A DNA stretch of 64,000 nt, taken from Clarkia xantiana subsp. parviflora (taxonomy: Eukaryota; Streptophyta; Magnoliopsida; Myrtales; Onagraceae). The stretch is taken from positions 16,306,001 through 16,370,000 of the forward strand of contig JAPTYO010000017.1 in the NCBI GenBank assembly GCA_036873135.1, read 5' to 3'. The notes beneath the pieces are model-generated. The model ran no database searches. It was not told where the DNA came from and saw only the letters and a program-made list of their open reading frames with translations. Shown piece by piece: positions 22,007 through 35,361 of this stretch. Both the position numbers and the translations under genes were made by a program. How positions within the stretch are numbered: position 1 is the stretch's first letter; the number at the start of each line of letters is the position of its first letter.

Positions 22007-23110
22007 GCTCCCGCTCGTCGGAATGGGAGGGTGCCTATTAATATGTAGTGTCCAACACATCAGCGTTTGGTCTTCGATCCAAACCCTGCTCCGAATAGTT
22101 CATACGAGGTTTTCTGTGCGACCGACGGACACGACGGACAATGTGCTACTCATCTGTTAGGAGTGTTGTAGCGCCCGCGGAATGTTGATTCCCCATGTCT
22201 AATCAACATGTTAAAATTAAAAGTGCCGCGCTGTATCCTAGGTCAACTGTCATTCTCCAATTGCCCAGTTTCCACATAGGAATACTCCTTCAGGTCGTCC
22301 GTACAAGTATTCACAACCTTTCAACTAATATCATGTTGGTGGCCACCTAGTGAGTACAAGAGTCGGAGAATTACAGGTGTACTTGACCATCCCCATCACT
22401 CATACCCTTAGTCCAACCCAACCGGTTTCCAAAGACGTGGTCACTAGGCCTTTTTGCTCAGCACTGCGTTCGTACGTCGGGAAGCGAACATTGAGCCTGA
22501 ACTTAGGTATGAGTTCTGAGTCCGTGAGGATACTTTGGATGCTTCTTCATATAGCATCCGAGATCAGCCAGACGCTCAAGGTGAAGAAGTTTGTGCCCAT
22601 CTGAATCTCGTGGATTCTATCTAGCACAACCGAGCCTAACCCCGTGGTCGAACATGACACGCGTAGTATGAAGCACGCGTCGATAGCATAACCTGAGTTT
22701 AGTCAGGAAGTGGGAAATGTCATATTCTATCGCAGATTCGTCATCTGGCCCTGAATGTGGTTTTACTACGAACGAAGTTTGTAATGGCGATTTGTAGAAC
22801 TTAGATCATTTCGGGTTACTCCGTAAACCAAATGATCGTTCTGCTTAACCAGGGTTGCCACCATAGTTCTTAGCCAGTCTTGATCTAACGGAAATCTGTC
22901 TCTACGTCAAGACGGCCGAGCCCGTGTGACGAGGATTGGCCTACATTCGACATTATTTTATTCTGGAGGTTATCCCTCCTACGACTAATTTATAGACAGT
23001 AAAAATCCGATGAAATTCCAAACATTATGACGTCGTAAAAATCATAAACTCAAATTGCAATTCCTTTAGTAAAGTTTCAAAAGTTTTAATCACAATACGT
23101 GCTACTTAAA
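22007..23110 (-). other. Post-pol region of C1
   Basis: It is homologous in inverted orientation to the C0 region 19521-20651, with matching blocks in the same order. No convincing ORF was found. Confidence 0.6.
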
Positions 23111-23864
23111 CATAAAACCTACGCAGACCCATCATTCTAACATTCTTTTTAAAAACATCCCTGCGTAGAGGTTTAGTTAATGGACCGACCATCATACTTT
23201 CAGTAGACAAGTATTCTAATGTGTTTACTTTGTCCTCAACCATATTCTTTGCATAATTATATTTATATCAATGTGTTTCGTCCTGCTATGGTTCTTAGGG
23301 TTCTTAACTACTGCTATTGCTGCTTAACTGTCAGAGTATACCTTCACAAGTTTACTTCTGTCTTTAACGCCAAGCGACGCAGTTAAGAGCTTATTAAGCC
23401 AGACCGCTTCTTGTGCATTCTTAGATAGGGCTACGAATTCGAATTCCATCGTTGACATCACGACACAAGATTGATTCTTGCTCATCCATGAAATGGCGGC
23501 ATTAGCAAGGAGAAATACTCCTCATAAGGTGGACTTACGATCATCCGGATCGCCACTATGGTCGGCGTCACTAAACTCAGTCAATTCTAATTTATCGCCC
23601 TTATAGCACAATGCGTAGTCGGCAGTACCTTTCAGGTATCAAATTATTCGTTTCACAGCCATTAGATGTTGAATGCTAGGATCTGATTGGAATCGTGCTA
23701 GGCCCAAAGCGTAAAAAATGGGTGGACGAGTGCATTGCATGGCATACATCAAGCTGCCAACCATACTTAAGTATTCTGCACTTTTCATCTGTTCACGCTC
23801 AGCCAGGTTCTTCGGGCCATCACACTTCGACAACGCGCACCCGAACACAACCGGCGTATCCACG
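23111..23864 (-). pseudogene. C1 copia pol, downstream part (RT end and RNase H)
   Basis: Minus-strand pieces match the family RT C-terminus (DTPVVFGCALSK, REQMKSAEYLSMVGSLMYA), then AVKRII and RNase H with several frameshifts. The part continues on the far side of C2 at 31891, where the preceding DAKPV residues are found, so C2 interrupts it. Confidence 0.88.
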
Positions 23865-24440
23865 TGTTTGATTACGGGGACGCAATACCACGGAATGCTA
23901 AACGTGTACATGCAAGTAATCTAACTACCTAGCGGAATAGTGTACACATACCTATTAGTTTTCCTGTCCAAAAACGTCGTGGAGGGAGTTCTGATTCTCC
24001 GGTCGGAACCACGTACAAGTTCTTCGTAAGAAGAAGTCCTACGCGGTGTAAGCTCTACAACAAAGCCTCTGATCAATTCTTCAACGGGGACAGAACCTCG
24101 GACTAAGATGTGCCGAAAATCTCAACTAAGGGGGTGAGAGGGTTTCTCTCAAGTTCCTCAATGGAGGTACTTCTTATTATGAATGAATGAATAAACCCCT
24201 TAGGTGAGTCCCCTATATATAGGATTGGCGGAGTGGACAAAAGTCCACTCCAACCAATGTGGGACAAGTTTCGGCCAAACCAAGCTATTAAAGTCGGAGG
24301 CCCAATTTTGGGCCTCCCATGTCAATTAGGGTTTGGGTTTCGCCAAATTACCCTAATGTGACAATTACCTAATTAACTTAGGTAATTTCCTTAGCATTAA
24401 CGGGCTACCAATTACGGCGCCACATCAGCACATGCTAACA

Positions 24441-25577
24441 GCTCCCACTCGCCAGAATGAGAGGGTGCCTGTTAATATATAGTTATCCAATAGCATCAAC
24501 ATCTCAGTCTTCAGTCTTTGTCTCCGTCTCCGAATAGTTCATACGAGGTTTTCCGTGCGACCGGCGGATACGACGGGCATCGTGCTACTCATCTGTTAGG
24601 AGTATTGTAGCGCCCACAGAACGTTGATCCCCTTTCGTAACTCAATCCCGTTAAAATAAAACATGTACCACACTGTATCCTTGGTCAACTGATAATTCTC
24701 CAATTTCCCAGTTTTCCACATAGGAATACTTCTCCAGGGCATCCGTTACAAGTGTTCACAACCTTCAACTAATATCCGGTTGGCGGCCACCTAGTGAACA
24801 CAAGAGTCGGTGAATTATAGGTGAACTTGACCATCTCCATCGCTTATACCCTTAGTCTAACTCAACCTGTTTCCAAGACGTGGTCACTTGGCCATTTTCT
24901 TTGGCTCTACGCTCGTACGCCGGGAAGCGAACATTGAGCTAGACCTTAGGTATAAGTTCTGAGTCCGTGAGGATACTTTAGATGCCTCTTCATAAGACAT
25001 TCGGGATCAATCACACGCTCAAGGTGAAGAAGTATGTGCCCTTTTAATCACGAGGATTCTAGCTAGCACAACCGAGCATGACCCCGTGGTCAAACATGGC
25101 ACGCACAGTATGAAGCACGCGTCGATAGCACACCCGGACTAGCCAGGATTGTGATATGTCAATCATGCTATCGCATAATCTTTCATCTGGCCCTGAATGT
25201 GTTTTTAATGATGGTCTGGGTCCAACACGGTGATTTACAAAACGAAGATTAAGTCATGCATTAAGTGCGACAAGGTTATCGTTTCGTTTAACCAGGTTTA
25301 TCCCCTAGTTCTTAGCCAATCTTGTTGGGGTAGAGGCCCCCCTCTCCTTGCAAGATGACCGTGCCTGTGTGACGAGGCATGGTTCACATTCGACATAATT
25401 TTGGTGGAAGAGTTTTACCTCTTCCTATGACTTAGTTTATAAACCGTAAAATCCGATGTTATATTTCATTATGACGTCGATAGATTATATACTCAGTTTA
25501 CAATTCTTTTATTGAACTGAAATAATATTATTTAAAATTTCAAAATGTCATCACTTATACAATTACAAGCCACTTAT
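24441..25577 (-). other. Post-pol region of C2
   Basis: It is collinear with the equivalent regions of C0 and C1. No ORF longer than noise was found. It begins next to the purine tract GGCGAGTGGGAGC (minus strand) that precedes the 3' LTR. Confidence 0.6.
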
Positions 25578-26920
25578 TTAAGCCCTACTTAATCCAAGAA
25601 GTTTTACGTGCTTTTCGAAAATCATTCTACGCAATGGCTTAGTCAATGGGTCCTCAACCACATTGTTGGTGGATAAGTATTCTAAAGTGATTATTTTGTC
25701 TTCCAGAACATATATAGCATAATTGTATTTTTCATCAATGTGTTTGGTCCTACTATGGTACTTTGGATTCTTAACTGTTGCAATGGCTACCTGACTGTCG
25801 GAGTATACCATGATTACTCTCTTTGCCAGTACCAACCAATGCAGTAAGAAGCCTTTTCAGGCAGACCGCTTCCTGTGCATTTTAGAAAGGGTAGCGAATT
25901 TCGATTCCACAATGGAAAGCGCGACACATGATTGCTTCTTGTTTACCCATGATATGACAGCATTAGCAAGGAGGAAAACTCCTCCTGTGGTGGACTTACG
26001 ATCATTTGGATCACCATCGTGGTCGGCGTCACTATAACTGGTCAATTCTATTTGATTTCCCTTATAGCACAGAACATAGTCAGCAGTACCTTTCAGATAC
26101 CGTATAATTCGTTTTACAGTCTTTAGATGTTGATAACTAGGATCTTATTGGATTCTTGCTACTAGGCCCACAGCGTAACAGATACCTGGTCGAGTACATA
26201 GCATGGCGTAAATAAGACTTCCTACCATGCTTAGGTACTCTGCCCCCTTCATTTGTTCACGCTGCTGCTGGTTTTTCGGTCCATCACGCTTTGACAGCGC
26301 GCATCCGAACACAACCGGCGTATTCACGGGTTTAGCATCAAGCATTCTGAATATTTTCAAAAGTTTGTTGATATAAGATTCTTGAGACAGACATAATATC
26401 CGGGCGGCACGATCTCGGGCAATCTTAATGCCTAAGATGTACGTGGCCTCTCTCATGTCTTTCATCTCATATGCTGACGCTAACCAGGACTTTGATTTGT
26501 TCATGAAACTTATGCCGTTCGCAGCAATGAGTATGTCATCTACTTATAGTGTTATGATGATATACTTAGAACCAGAGGTCTTAGTGTATACGCAAGGATA
26601 CTCGTGAAGATTCACAAATCCGTTTCCGACGATTTCCTCGTGGAATCTGCGATACCATTGCCGAGACGACTGTATAAGACCGTAAATAGACCTTTGGAGT
26701 TTGCAAACTTTACGTTCTTTTCCAGGAGTAATAAAACCCTCTGGCTGCTCCATAGAGATCTTTTTCTCCATGTTTCCATGGAGAAATGCGGTCTTTAACA
26801 TCCATTTGATGCAGGCTCGTGATCGAGGCTTGAAATAAGGGAAAGGATGGCCCTAACTGTGGTATAACGCACAGTTGGTGAGTATGTTTCATCAAATTCC
26901 ACTTTCGTGAGTTTTGCACT
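25578..26920 (-). pseudogene. Copia RT and RNase H remnant of C2
   Basis: From 26919 downward the frames carry MKHTHQLCVIPQLG, then LKTAFLHGNMEKKISMEQPEGF and KVCKLQRSIYGLIQSSRQWY; near 26545 the catalytic segment is broken by a stop. Next come the SKSWLASAYEMKDM and TYILGIKIARDRAA region (26504-26145) and RNase H (TSYSDADHDGD, NAVISWVNKKQSCVALS, and YSDSQVAIATVKNPKYHSRTK), ending EDPLTKPLRR. At least three frame breaks separate the pieces. Confidence 0.9.
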
Positions 26921-29900
26921 ACTCTAATTTTCCATCAGTACTGAAGTATAAAATTTCACTTTCCAGCTCTGCAGTTAACAGGTAAATCAATTGAAGACCA
27001 AAACAAAATTTGTTCTCGTTTGAGGTCCTTCCATTGCTTGCCGAACCGTCACTGGTTCGTGAACAAATGTCTCACTTGATGGGATACTTCTTAAAAGAAG
27101 TTCGTTGCCTTAGACTAAGTCTAGGCTCGATAATTTCATCTTTATTCTGATCGTTACTCCCACTCGGAATAATGCTTCTTTTCGGAGCATTACTCCCACT
27201 GTGAACAATGGCGGTGATTGAACTTTTGGTCTACAACTTTCTTAGAATGACCTCTTGGTCTTAGGATTTTACCTCCGAGATTAATTCCTTGATCACTAGG
27301 ATCTGGAATCAAGTTAGTCATTTTCTCCCGCTAGGAATAATGGGCAGTTGCGACGACTATTGGATTTTCATCCAATGGTTCAGGATTATGATTATTAGGT
27401 CCGACTTGATTCGTATTAACATTTAGTGATGATTATGTGAGGGGGAGTGAGCCCTCCCACTGGATTTATTATGAGAACGTTTCCATCATCATTTACCATG
27501 TCATTCACTAATGCATTCACTAATGCTATATCATTCTCCAACTCGAAGTAAGTGAAACCTGAGAATCTCCGTTATCCATTTTGATCCGATCTATACTTTA
27601 GTTCGTTTCGTTCCGCAAAGCATTGGAAGTTCATCCTCAAATTTCTATTATGTGTCATGTTCGACCACGTTACCATTAATCCAAGCTAATCTTAAACTTG
27701 TATTCTTTAAGAGTAGATCGTATCCTTGATAAATACATGTTTAATGTGCAAATTAATGCAACTTTATGATAAGGTTTCACCCGAATCATTTCTTAGCTTT
27801 TAAGGTAACGCTCTAACCGATTTTATTGGAACATAGTTTTACATTAATATGAATCAACTTAATTTTGTCCCGCAGGAACAATTAATGTTAGATCCTAATT
27901 TAATGTAATTTTAGACTACGTTTCTTGAAGTATTTAATAATATGATTGCTTAGCCAAAACTTTTCGTTAAAGGCTTGTAGTGGGAGTGTCATTTTACTGA
28001 CTACTTCCTTTCGTTTATTAACTCATCCAGAGATTTATCCATCTCATGGGCTATGCATTTAAGCTTTCGCTTTAATGCTATAGTTGATGTTCTACTAAAT
28101 CGTAGTAGCATTAAAGCATACTTCTAACTATAGTAGTCATCAATGTGTTATTTCCAAAAGATTATAAACAAAATTCAGCATTCATTTATTAAAATACTTC
28201 ATTATTAAATTTGTACTTCAAAATAATGTGTTCCGTCTTTTGAGGTACACGCGCGTACGGCGCATAAAACCAGTTTTATCCCATGGTTTAAATAGTTTCG
28301 TTTCCAAATTTAATTTAATCGGTTTTGAACATGTTTAATCATTCCGCAAATAATCATTGTAAATGGTGTACTAACAAATAAGAATTACTAAATCTTTCGA
28401 TCTAGCTACGCAATCGATGGGTATTTTCAGTTCAGTTGTACCGACTGAGATGACGGAGTATGTGAGTCGTTTTGTTTTATTCTTACAGTTTTACCTGGCC
28501 GAAATTTTGGTCCTAACCCGTAGGTATGAATTTTCGTTTCGGATCGTTCTCGTTCAACCGAGACGTTAAATTGATTAAGTAAATTGAGCTTCAAATCGAG
28601 CAACAATTACTTTATTCAATAACTCCCAATCTCAAAATAACCAAAAGTTCAGAAACGAACAATGAACGATAAATGACAGTGGTATAGTTCTTGATCTGAA
28701 GTTTGTATATCTGATCCATGATTCTGGCGCATATAGTCAAGAACTTTGAGTCATGTTGAACATCTCTTCTGAAAAAATTCACGAGTGAATCACTTCAAAG
28801 GATCTGTGTCCGTATAAAACATTTTACAGTTTCATACACATGACCTACGAGGCGTATTTAAGGCGCACTTTATCAACGGGGTTTAACCCACCAGATTATT
28901 GTATAGGACTTATTCGGTCCAGTTCTCTTCTTGTTATGCGGATCATGGTTCACTTCTTTCGAACTCATTATTGTTAGCAGATAAGGTTTCCCTTTCACTG
29001 TTGTGGTTACTGTATTTGATTAGGCTCAAGATGATTCCTGTCAATATCAGACAACCATATACATCCTTTTCATATTGACCTTCCATCCTGAAGACCCGAT
29101 GCGGGTTTTACGCCGACATCCATGAAAAGAGAGAAGATCATCTCATTCAACCAAAACATTTCTAGCGTTTGCACCTTGCTTCTACCGAGGCGGATGCGAA
29201 GGAATACTAAGCTATAACATTGTCTAGTTTCATTTGAAGTCTTCTTCAACCCCTTTTTACCAATGTCGAATGTATCACCATATATGCGTTCAGATCATCA
29301 AAGAACCTACTTCAATTCTTGGGGAAACAAATTATCACATTCATTTCTCATTGTCAAAATCATACAGATTACTATACTCATCCGTAGTTGTCCTCTCCAC
29401 TTTTCGGAATCGTAGTGGAGAGTTTGACACACACTCCAATTTTATTCATCATAATTAATACTATCAAGATTGCGAGTAATATCGAATCGCACTAATTGAG
29501 CCAACTTTCACGTTGATGATTATGCTAAGTTAGGAAGACAACAACATTTTTACAGAATTGCAAAGATCGGATTATCTATTAAGATGGAGTACGACAAATA
29601 GTGATCCCTCAGTCATCTAGACCAAACCGACCGCCAGTAAACCGAGGGAAGGGGGTCCGTGAAAGAGTTCACACTACCGTTGTGTTCAATCTAATAGATC
29701 AACGTTTTGATAACGGTTATTATTTTGCAAATTACCGGAACAGGAATTTTCAAATATAACCGATCTTGGCTTTCCCTAGGCCCTTTTTTTATTTTAAAAG
29801 GAATTATCCGATAATTTACGCATGCATAATGCCATATTATGCTATAAAAATCGAGCAAACCAAAACATGCTTACGCGTCATGCGTCTAATGTTCCTAGCA

Positions 29901-30537
29901 TATATAATTCTACGTAAAGTAAATTATCACATGCTTTATATCCTTCAACATCCTAGCATACGTGTCAAAACATGCAACATCCGCACAAATCATGCATAAT
30001 TGGCGTCTGTAATTTTCAGTTTTAAAAACGTTTGAAAATATTAGGGGCTGTTTTGCAATTCATGCTTACAATCAATCATGTAACATTTATATACATGGAT
30101 TCTAGGCACTTTCAATCAGCATAGCATGTCTATCCTATTGCGCAATACATATATTTAAATCCCAGAGCTTAACGCTCGCAATTAATATCCAGCTAGCTTG
30201 ACAGAGTCAAGACGACAGTTCTAATATATATGTAGAAGAAAGTAAACAATTGCAATCTAGCACACTAATTTAATCCAGTCCCAAACACATGCATATCCGA
30301 GATCCATCACCATAGTCGAAACTAGGTATTAGGGTTTTAACCGAAAAACGTGTTAAAACGCAAACCCTAAGAGCACTGTTTAGGTTAAATTTAAAGTTTG
30401 AAAATATTTTGGATTTAAAATTTGACGCCCTATTTTATTGAACAATTTGGGCTAAGTAGGGTTTTTAAAGTCCACTAAAAACTTAACTTAGCCACCAAGA
30501 AATATTTATTTAGAATCATTTCCAATATTCCTAATAT
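26921..30537 (-). other. Degenerate interior of C2
   Basis: Gag, protease and integrase should lie here, but I recognise no conserved motif on either strand. The sequence is A/T-rich, with stop codons throughout. It is either heavily mutated element sequence or contains older insertions I cannot identify. Confidence 0.4.
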
Positions 30538-30715
30538 TTACACGCACACACACGCACACACACACGCACACGCACGCACACGCACGCACGCACACACACA
30601 TATATATATAAATATTGTCAAGATTCTATCTTTAAGATGTAAATCAATCAACAATATATGTTTATATATATAACATATTCGGCTTCTATATATATATATA
30701 TATATATATATATTC
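30538..30715. repeat. CA/CG and TA microsatellites in C2
   Basis: About 60 bp of mixed CACA/CGCA dinucleotides (30541-30600) is followed by TA runs at about 30599-30611 and 30688-30712. Confidence 0.9.
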
Positions 30716-31300
30716 ATTATTGTCAAATATATCTTTAGGGAATAAAATATGTAGACTATATATTTTCTTAATCTTTTATAGCAACTAAATCTATCAATAT
30801 ATATTAACCTTATCTTTAACTATATATATTGATAGTTAATATATTTTACAATATTATATTATGAACCTATCCTTATTTCCAACTTATAGATATATAGTTA
30901 CCTATTAATAAAATTTAAAAATGGCAAACTATATCAATTATAATTGGTGCCGAATTTTTAATTACTTGGGGGCCAAGAAAATTATTTTTTTTTAACCTAA
31001 AATACCCCTAGAGTTTTTGTCAAATTTTAAGAACAAACCCTAATTTGATCATGAATCCAAAAGGTGTTTTTGATCAAACTCATGGTGTTCTTGAAGATCA
31101 TGAACATCAAACTTAAATTCGAACATAAAATTCGGTTTTGATATATAAAAACATGTAAATTTCGAAAATTTTAAGTTTTTAAAGATCAAACACATGAAAT
31201 TTACTTAAAAATTTCGGACTACTCATGGTGTTCATGAACATGAAAATTTCGAATTTTCAAAACTCAAGAACATCAGTTTACAAAAAATTTAAGAACTCCT
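30716..31300 (-). other. C2 leader region next to the PBS
   Basis: The A/T-rich leader has no open frame. About 31050-31270 repeats variants of CATGGTGTTCWTGAA and GAACATCA two or three times. Confidence 0.4.
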
Positions 31301-31319
31301 AACCATGCTCTGATACCAC
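31301..31319 (-). promoter_or_regulatory. Primer binding site of C2
   Basis: The minus strand reads TGGTATCAGAGCATGG a base after the 5' LTR, complementary to the 3' end of plant initiator methionine tRNA. Confidence 0.85.
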
Positions 31320-31890
31320 TGTTGGATTAAGGGGACGTAATACTACGGAATGCTAAACGTGTACATGCAAGTAATCTAACTACGCAGCGGAATAGTGTAC
31401 ACATACCTTTTAGTTTTTCCAAGAACGTCGTGGAGGGAGTTCTGATCCTCCGGTCGGAACCACGTACAAGTTCTTCGTAAGAAGAAGTCATACGCGGTGT
31501 AAGCTCCACAACAAAGCCTCTGATCGATTCTTTAACGGGGACAGAACCTCGGATTAAGATGTTCCAGAAATCTCAACTAAGGGGTGAGAGGGTTTCTCTC
31601 AAGTTCCTCAATGGAGGTACTTCTTATTATGAATGAATGAATAAACCCCTTAGGTGAGTCCCCTATATATAGGATTGGTGGAGTGGACAAAAGTCCACTC
31701 CAACCAATGTGGGACAAGTTTCGGCCGAACCATGCTATTAAAGGGGGAGGCCCAATTTTGGGCCTCCCATGTCAATTAAGGTTTGGGTTTGGCCCAATTA
31801 CCCTAATGTGACAATTACCTAATTAACTTAGGTAATTTCCTTAGCATTAACGGGCTACCAATTACGGCGCCACATCACCACATGCTAACG

Positions 31891-32461
31891 CAACGGGCTT
31901 GGCATCTTGCAGTGTAAATCTTTTCAACAATTTGTTGATATAGGATTCTTGAGAGAGATATAGAGTGCGAGTAGCCCGATTCCTAACAATTTTAATGCCT
32001 AGGATGTACGTGGCTAATCCCATGTGTTTCATCTCAAATACAAATGTTATATAGGACTTTGATTCGTCCATATAACTCACATCATTCGCGGCAATCAATA
32101 TGTCATCTACATATTATGTCATCTACATATAATGTCAAGATGACATACTTAGACTCGGAAGTCTTCGTGTACACACATGGATCCTCGTGAAGATTCACGA
32201 ATCCTTTTCCAACGATTTCCTCGTGGAATCCGCGGTACCATTTCCGTGAATACTGTTTAAGACCGTAAATAGATCTTTGGAGTTTACAAACTTTACGTTC
32301 ATTACCAGGGGTAATGAACCCTTTGGCTGATCCATATAGATCTCTTCCTCCGGGTTACCATGGAGGAATGCAGTCTTAACATCCATTTTGTGCAGCTCCA
32401 GATCAAGGCTTGCAACCAATGCCAATATGGCTCTTACAGTGGTATAACACACAGTAGGTGA
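31891..32461 (-). pseudogene. C1 copia pol, upstream part (RT)
   Basis: Minus-strand RT residues include CYTTVRAILALVASLDLELHK, MDVKTAFLHGNPEEEIYMDQ, a frame break, then NDVSYMDESKS and TYILGIKIVRNRA up to DAKPV. It joins the 23864 side across C2. The sequence stops at ACTCACC (32461), where unrelated LTR sequence begins, so C1 is 5' truncated in RT. Confidence 0.88.
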
Positions 32462-32462
32462 G

Positions 32463-33200
32463 TTTTGCGTCCTGGTTGAACTTGGTCGGATGGACGCGTT
32501 TGCCTGATTGGGTTATTTGGGTTTTTGGGCTGACACCCTTCGCTTGGAAGAGGTATTCGCCTAATGCCGGTGACGAGTGTTCGGTTTAACGCTGTGTCTC
32601 AGGAAAAGTCCGTGTCTCAGGAAACGACTGTCTGGGCACAAGTCTTAGAGTCTGGGCACATCTTACTCCTATTTCTCTTCCACACCTTAGTTGCAGGGCC
32701 CGTTTCTGCACAAGGGGCCAATACTAGCACGGAGAGGGGGGGGGGGTGCTAGTGGAGCCCTCTCCGATGCTTAAGTCATGACTGGGCTAAAGGGAAAAAA
32801 TAACTCTAGAGAGAGAATATTTCTAGAGAGAAGTCAGAGCTCAAAATGCCAAAGTTGGGCAAATGAGAGGATGTGTGAAAATGGGTGGCCGAGGTCTCCT
32901 ATTTATAGGCTACCTTGGGACCGGACCCGGTTTTGAAGCGGTTTGACGACGGTTCAAAGGAAAGCGGTAACCGTCATCAATATTGGCAATGCGCGAACTC
33001 GACTTCTCTACGTGTAACGGTAATCGGGGGGTACGCGTAATACCCATAGAGCAATCCGGACCTCGTCAAATTTGGGAAATTCGGCGAAGTTCGGACCGTT
33101 TTGACCCTTAGGAGACGTTTTCTAAACCGTAATGTGACTTTTGACGTGTTTACGAGGCCCGAAATATAAATACGAACCCGAATTGGACATATATCCATCA
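32463..33200 (-). mobile_element. 3' LTR of relict Tat-like element E6
   Basis: The plus-strand end is ATATCCATCA and is followed by CTTGCCCCCGAGTCAAG, the complement of a polypurine tract, so the element is minus-sense. A minus-strand TATAAATA lies at 32900-32907. The R/U5 block is at 32758-32774, with arms ACTAGCAC (32723-32730) and GTGCTAGT (32746-32753) around a poly-G tract. The other end lacks the expected terminal bases and abuts C1, so the LTR is truncated there. Confidence 0.75.
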
Positions 33201-34509
33201 CTTGCCCCCGAGTCAAGTAACGGTTCAAAACCTTTCTTGACTCTATTTTAAGTTAGGGTACATGTCCAGTTTGAGCTTGACGCTAACCTTCCGGTTTTGA
33301 TCGTCAGTTGGACGTAGAAGTCTTGATTTCATCCGTCCCTTGATTTTTTGACCGGGTGACTTTATTTCCTGTCATCATGGTTAGTGCAATAGAGAATGCG
33401 CGTATATAACGTGCAATCATGATTACCGCTAGGGATATAAGCGATTAGTAATATGTCATGCGGACATGCTATTTATCAACATGCTTGTACAAGTAACGGT
33501 CATGGCAAGAACGTAATTACATGATGCTAGCAATATAATCCGTATACCCTAAAATGACTTAGCGATTAACAAATCATGAATCATGCGATATGCAAACATT
33601 TATGTAAAATGATGGACTTGATACGTGTAGCACTAAAATAATCATGCGCGTAGAGATAAATACTTAGAAGAGGGTGGAGTATACCGTAAGCACTTAGGCG
33701 TGGGTGTAGATGAGTTACTCCTTCGATCCTTATCATTAAGGAATCTTTTGTGATATGTGATTACACTAATCCCCAATCAGTCTTCCAGCTTTTTGGGAAT
33801 TCATTCTTCATCCTTCTTTGCAGGTAATTGCTCCACCATTTTAGAAACCATTTGCTTGTCCATAGTTTCTTCAATGCCGTAAACTTCAGGTGCATCCCGA
33901 AAGTTACGTGTTTGATTCTTGGCCTGTTTTCAGAAATTGATACCACCAATCGACTCAGAACACCGCGAGGATTCCGGCGCCGCCTTCAGAATCGCCAGCC
34001 GACGCCGGACGCGCCCTCAAGCGCTGTCGCGTGTGCGCCGCCTTCCCGTGCTCCGTTCGCCGCGATCTTTACCTTTCTGAAATCGTCTCGACGAGTGGAG
34101 TTCATTGTGATACTTTTTGTCACATTTTGAGGTAGTCTGAAAACTCAATTTTACAGAACAGCTTCGTCTTGATTTTTGGATGTTGCCATGTATTTGTTCC
34201 TTTGAACTATTTGTCGTTGTTGTTGCATAGAGCTGCTCATTCGTGTTCGTATGTTGAAAATTGCTGGTTGTTTGTTGTTGCTATTGTCGTTAGCTCATGC
34301 CTTAGACAATTTTTACCTCCGTGCATAGTCGTGGTAAAATTCCCCAATTTGATATATTGCCCCCATGCCTTCGCGTAATGGCCTTTTGATCGGTATTTGT
34401 ACGTACATGGCCGTCAATGGTTGTATGTTGGTAATGATAGCTTAGGCAATGTATTTTTGAGCATCATGTATAGACTGTCGGTCATTGTTTGCTAACATGC
34501 TAAAACACT
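33201..34509 (-). other. E6 internal region next to the 3' LTR
   Basis: It starts with the polypurine tract complement at 33201-33217. A C/G-rich patch at about 33955-34090 (CGGCGCCGCCTTCAGAATCG) differs in composition from its surroundings but shows no family I know. No intact ORF was found. Confidence 0.4.
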
Positions 34510-34518
34510 TAGAAAATA

Positions 34519-35361
34519 GGGTTAAGAACCTATGAAAGGTCTGAACTATCACTCAGGTTAACGGGAGAGGTCTGAAATTTAAAAAGTTAATAACAGAGGT
34601 CTGAAATTTCTGTTTTGTTGATAACAGCGGTCTCCGTTAGTTTTTTCCGTTAAAACTAACGAAAATTGATCACATGCTTGGCATGTGACCGGAAATAAAA
34701 TAAATTTCCAAAAATGCCCTTCTATCAAGTGTGCCCCTCACATGCTTGGAGTGAAAAGACCAAAATGCCCTTGAAGCCACCACGGTACTCCGGCGACCAC
34801 CAATCGTACTCCGGCGACCACCAATCGTACTCCGGCGACCACCAATTGTACTCCGGCGACCACCACCGTACTCCGACGACCACCACCAAGGGTCCGATTG
34901 GGCCAAAATCGGAGCCACCGGCCCCGATTGGGCTCCGATCGGAGCTTTTTGGCCCCGATCGGAGCTTTTTGGCTCCGATCGGAGCTTTTTTGCTGAGGTG
35001 GTGGCCGGAGTCGGGTCGCCGGAGCCGAGGTGGTGGTCGTCGGAGTCGACGTGGTGGTCGCCGGAGTCGGGTGGTGGTCGCCAGAGTCGGGTGGTGGTGG
35101 CCGGAGTTGGGTGGTTTTAATTTGACTTTAGGGGTAAAATTGTCATTTCACATTTCCTTAAATAAGATATTAAATAAAACAAAATATTAAAGGGGCAAAT
35201 ATGTCATTTCACACAATTCTGTTAAATTTAACCCTAAAAATGGACGGAAAACCTCAAATCAACAAAATTGAAATTTCAGACCTCTGTTATTAACTTTTTA
35301 AATTTCAGACCTCTCCCGTTAACATGGGTGATAGTTCAGACCTTTCATAGGTTCTTAACCC
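34519..35361. mobile_element. MULE-type MITE with minisatellite cargo
   Basis: The 843-bp element begins GGGTTAAGAACCTATGAAAG and ends in its inverse complement; the terminal inverted repeats run about 100 bp. Perfect 9-bp duplications TAGAAAATA flank it (34510-34518 and 35362-35370), the size made by Mutator-like transposases. The centre holds GC-rich arrays: about five ACTCCGGCGACCACCA units (34785-34880), three GATCGGAGCTTTTTGGC units (about 34935-34990) and GGTGGTCGCCGGAGTCGGGT units (34995-35110). No transposase is encoded. Confidence 0.88.

Larger units (their letters stand above)
23865..31890 (-). mobile_element. Ty1/copia element C2, LTR to LTR
   Basis: The 3' LTR is 23865-24440 and the 5' LTR is 31320-31890; both have the same layout and I judge them about 5% diverged by eye. 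The minus strand after the 5' LTR reads AGTGGTATCAGAGCATGG, the usual initiator-Met tRNA PBS. Flanks CCACG (23860-23864) and CAACG (31891-31895) form a 5-bp duplication with one mismatch inside the C1 pol. The first base of the 5' LTR appears mutated (C for T). The 6.9-kb interior keeps only RT/RNase H remnants, so it is not autonomous. Confidence 0.88.

Noticed and set aside
22350..22604. 84-codon plus-strand ORF
   Set aside because: It is antisense to the C1 post-pol region, a shadow of conserved element sequence.
33955..34130. GC-rich patch that could be a host exon
   Set aside because: The frame is short, has no family I know and no matching splice partner.
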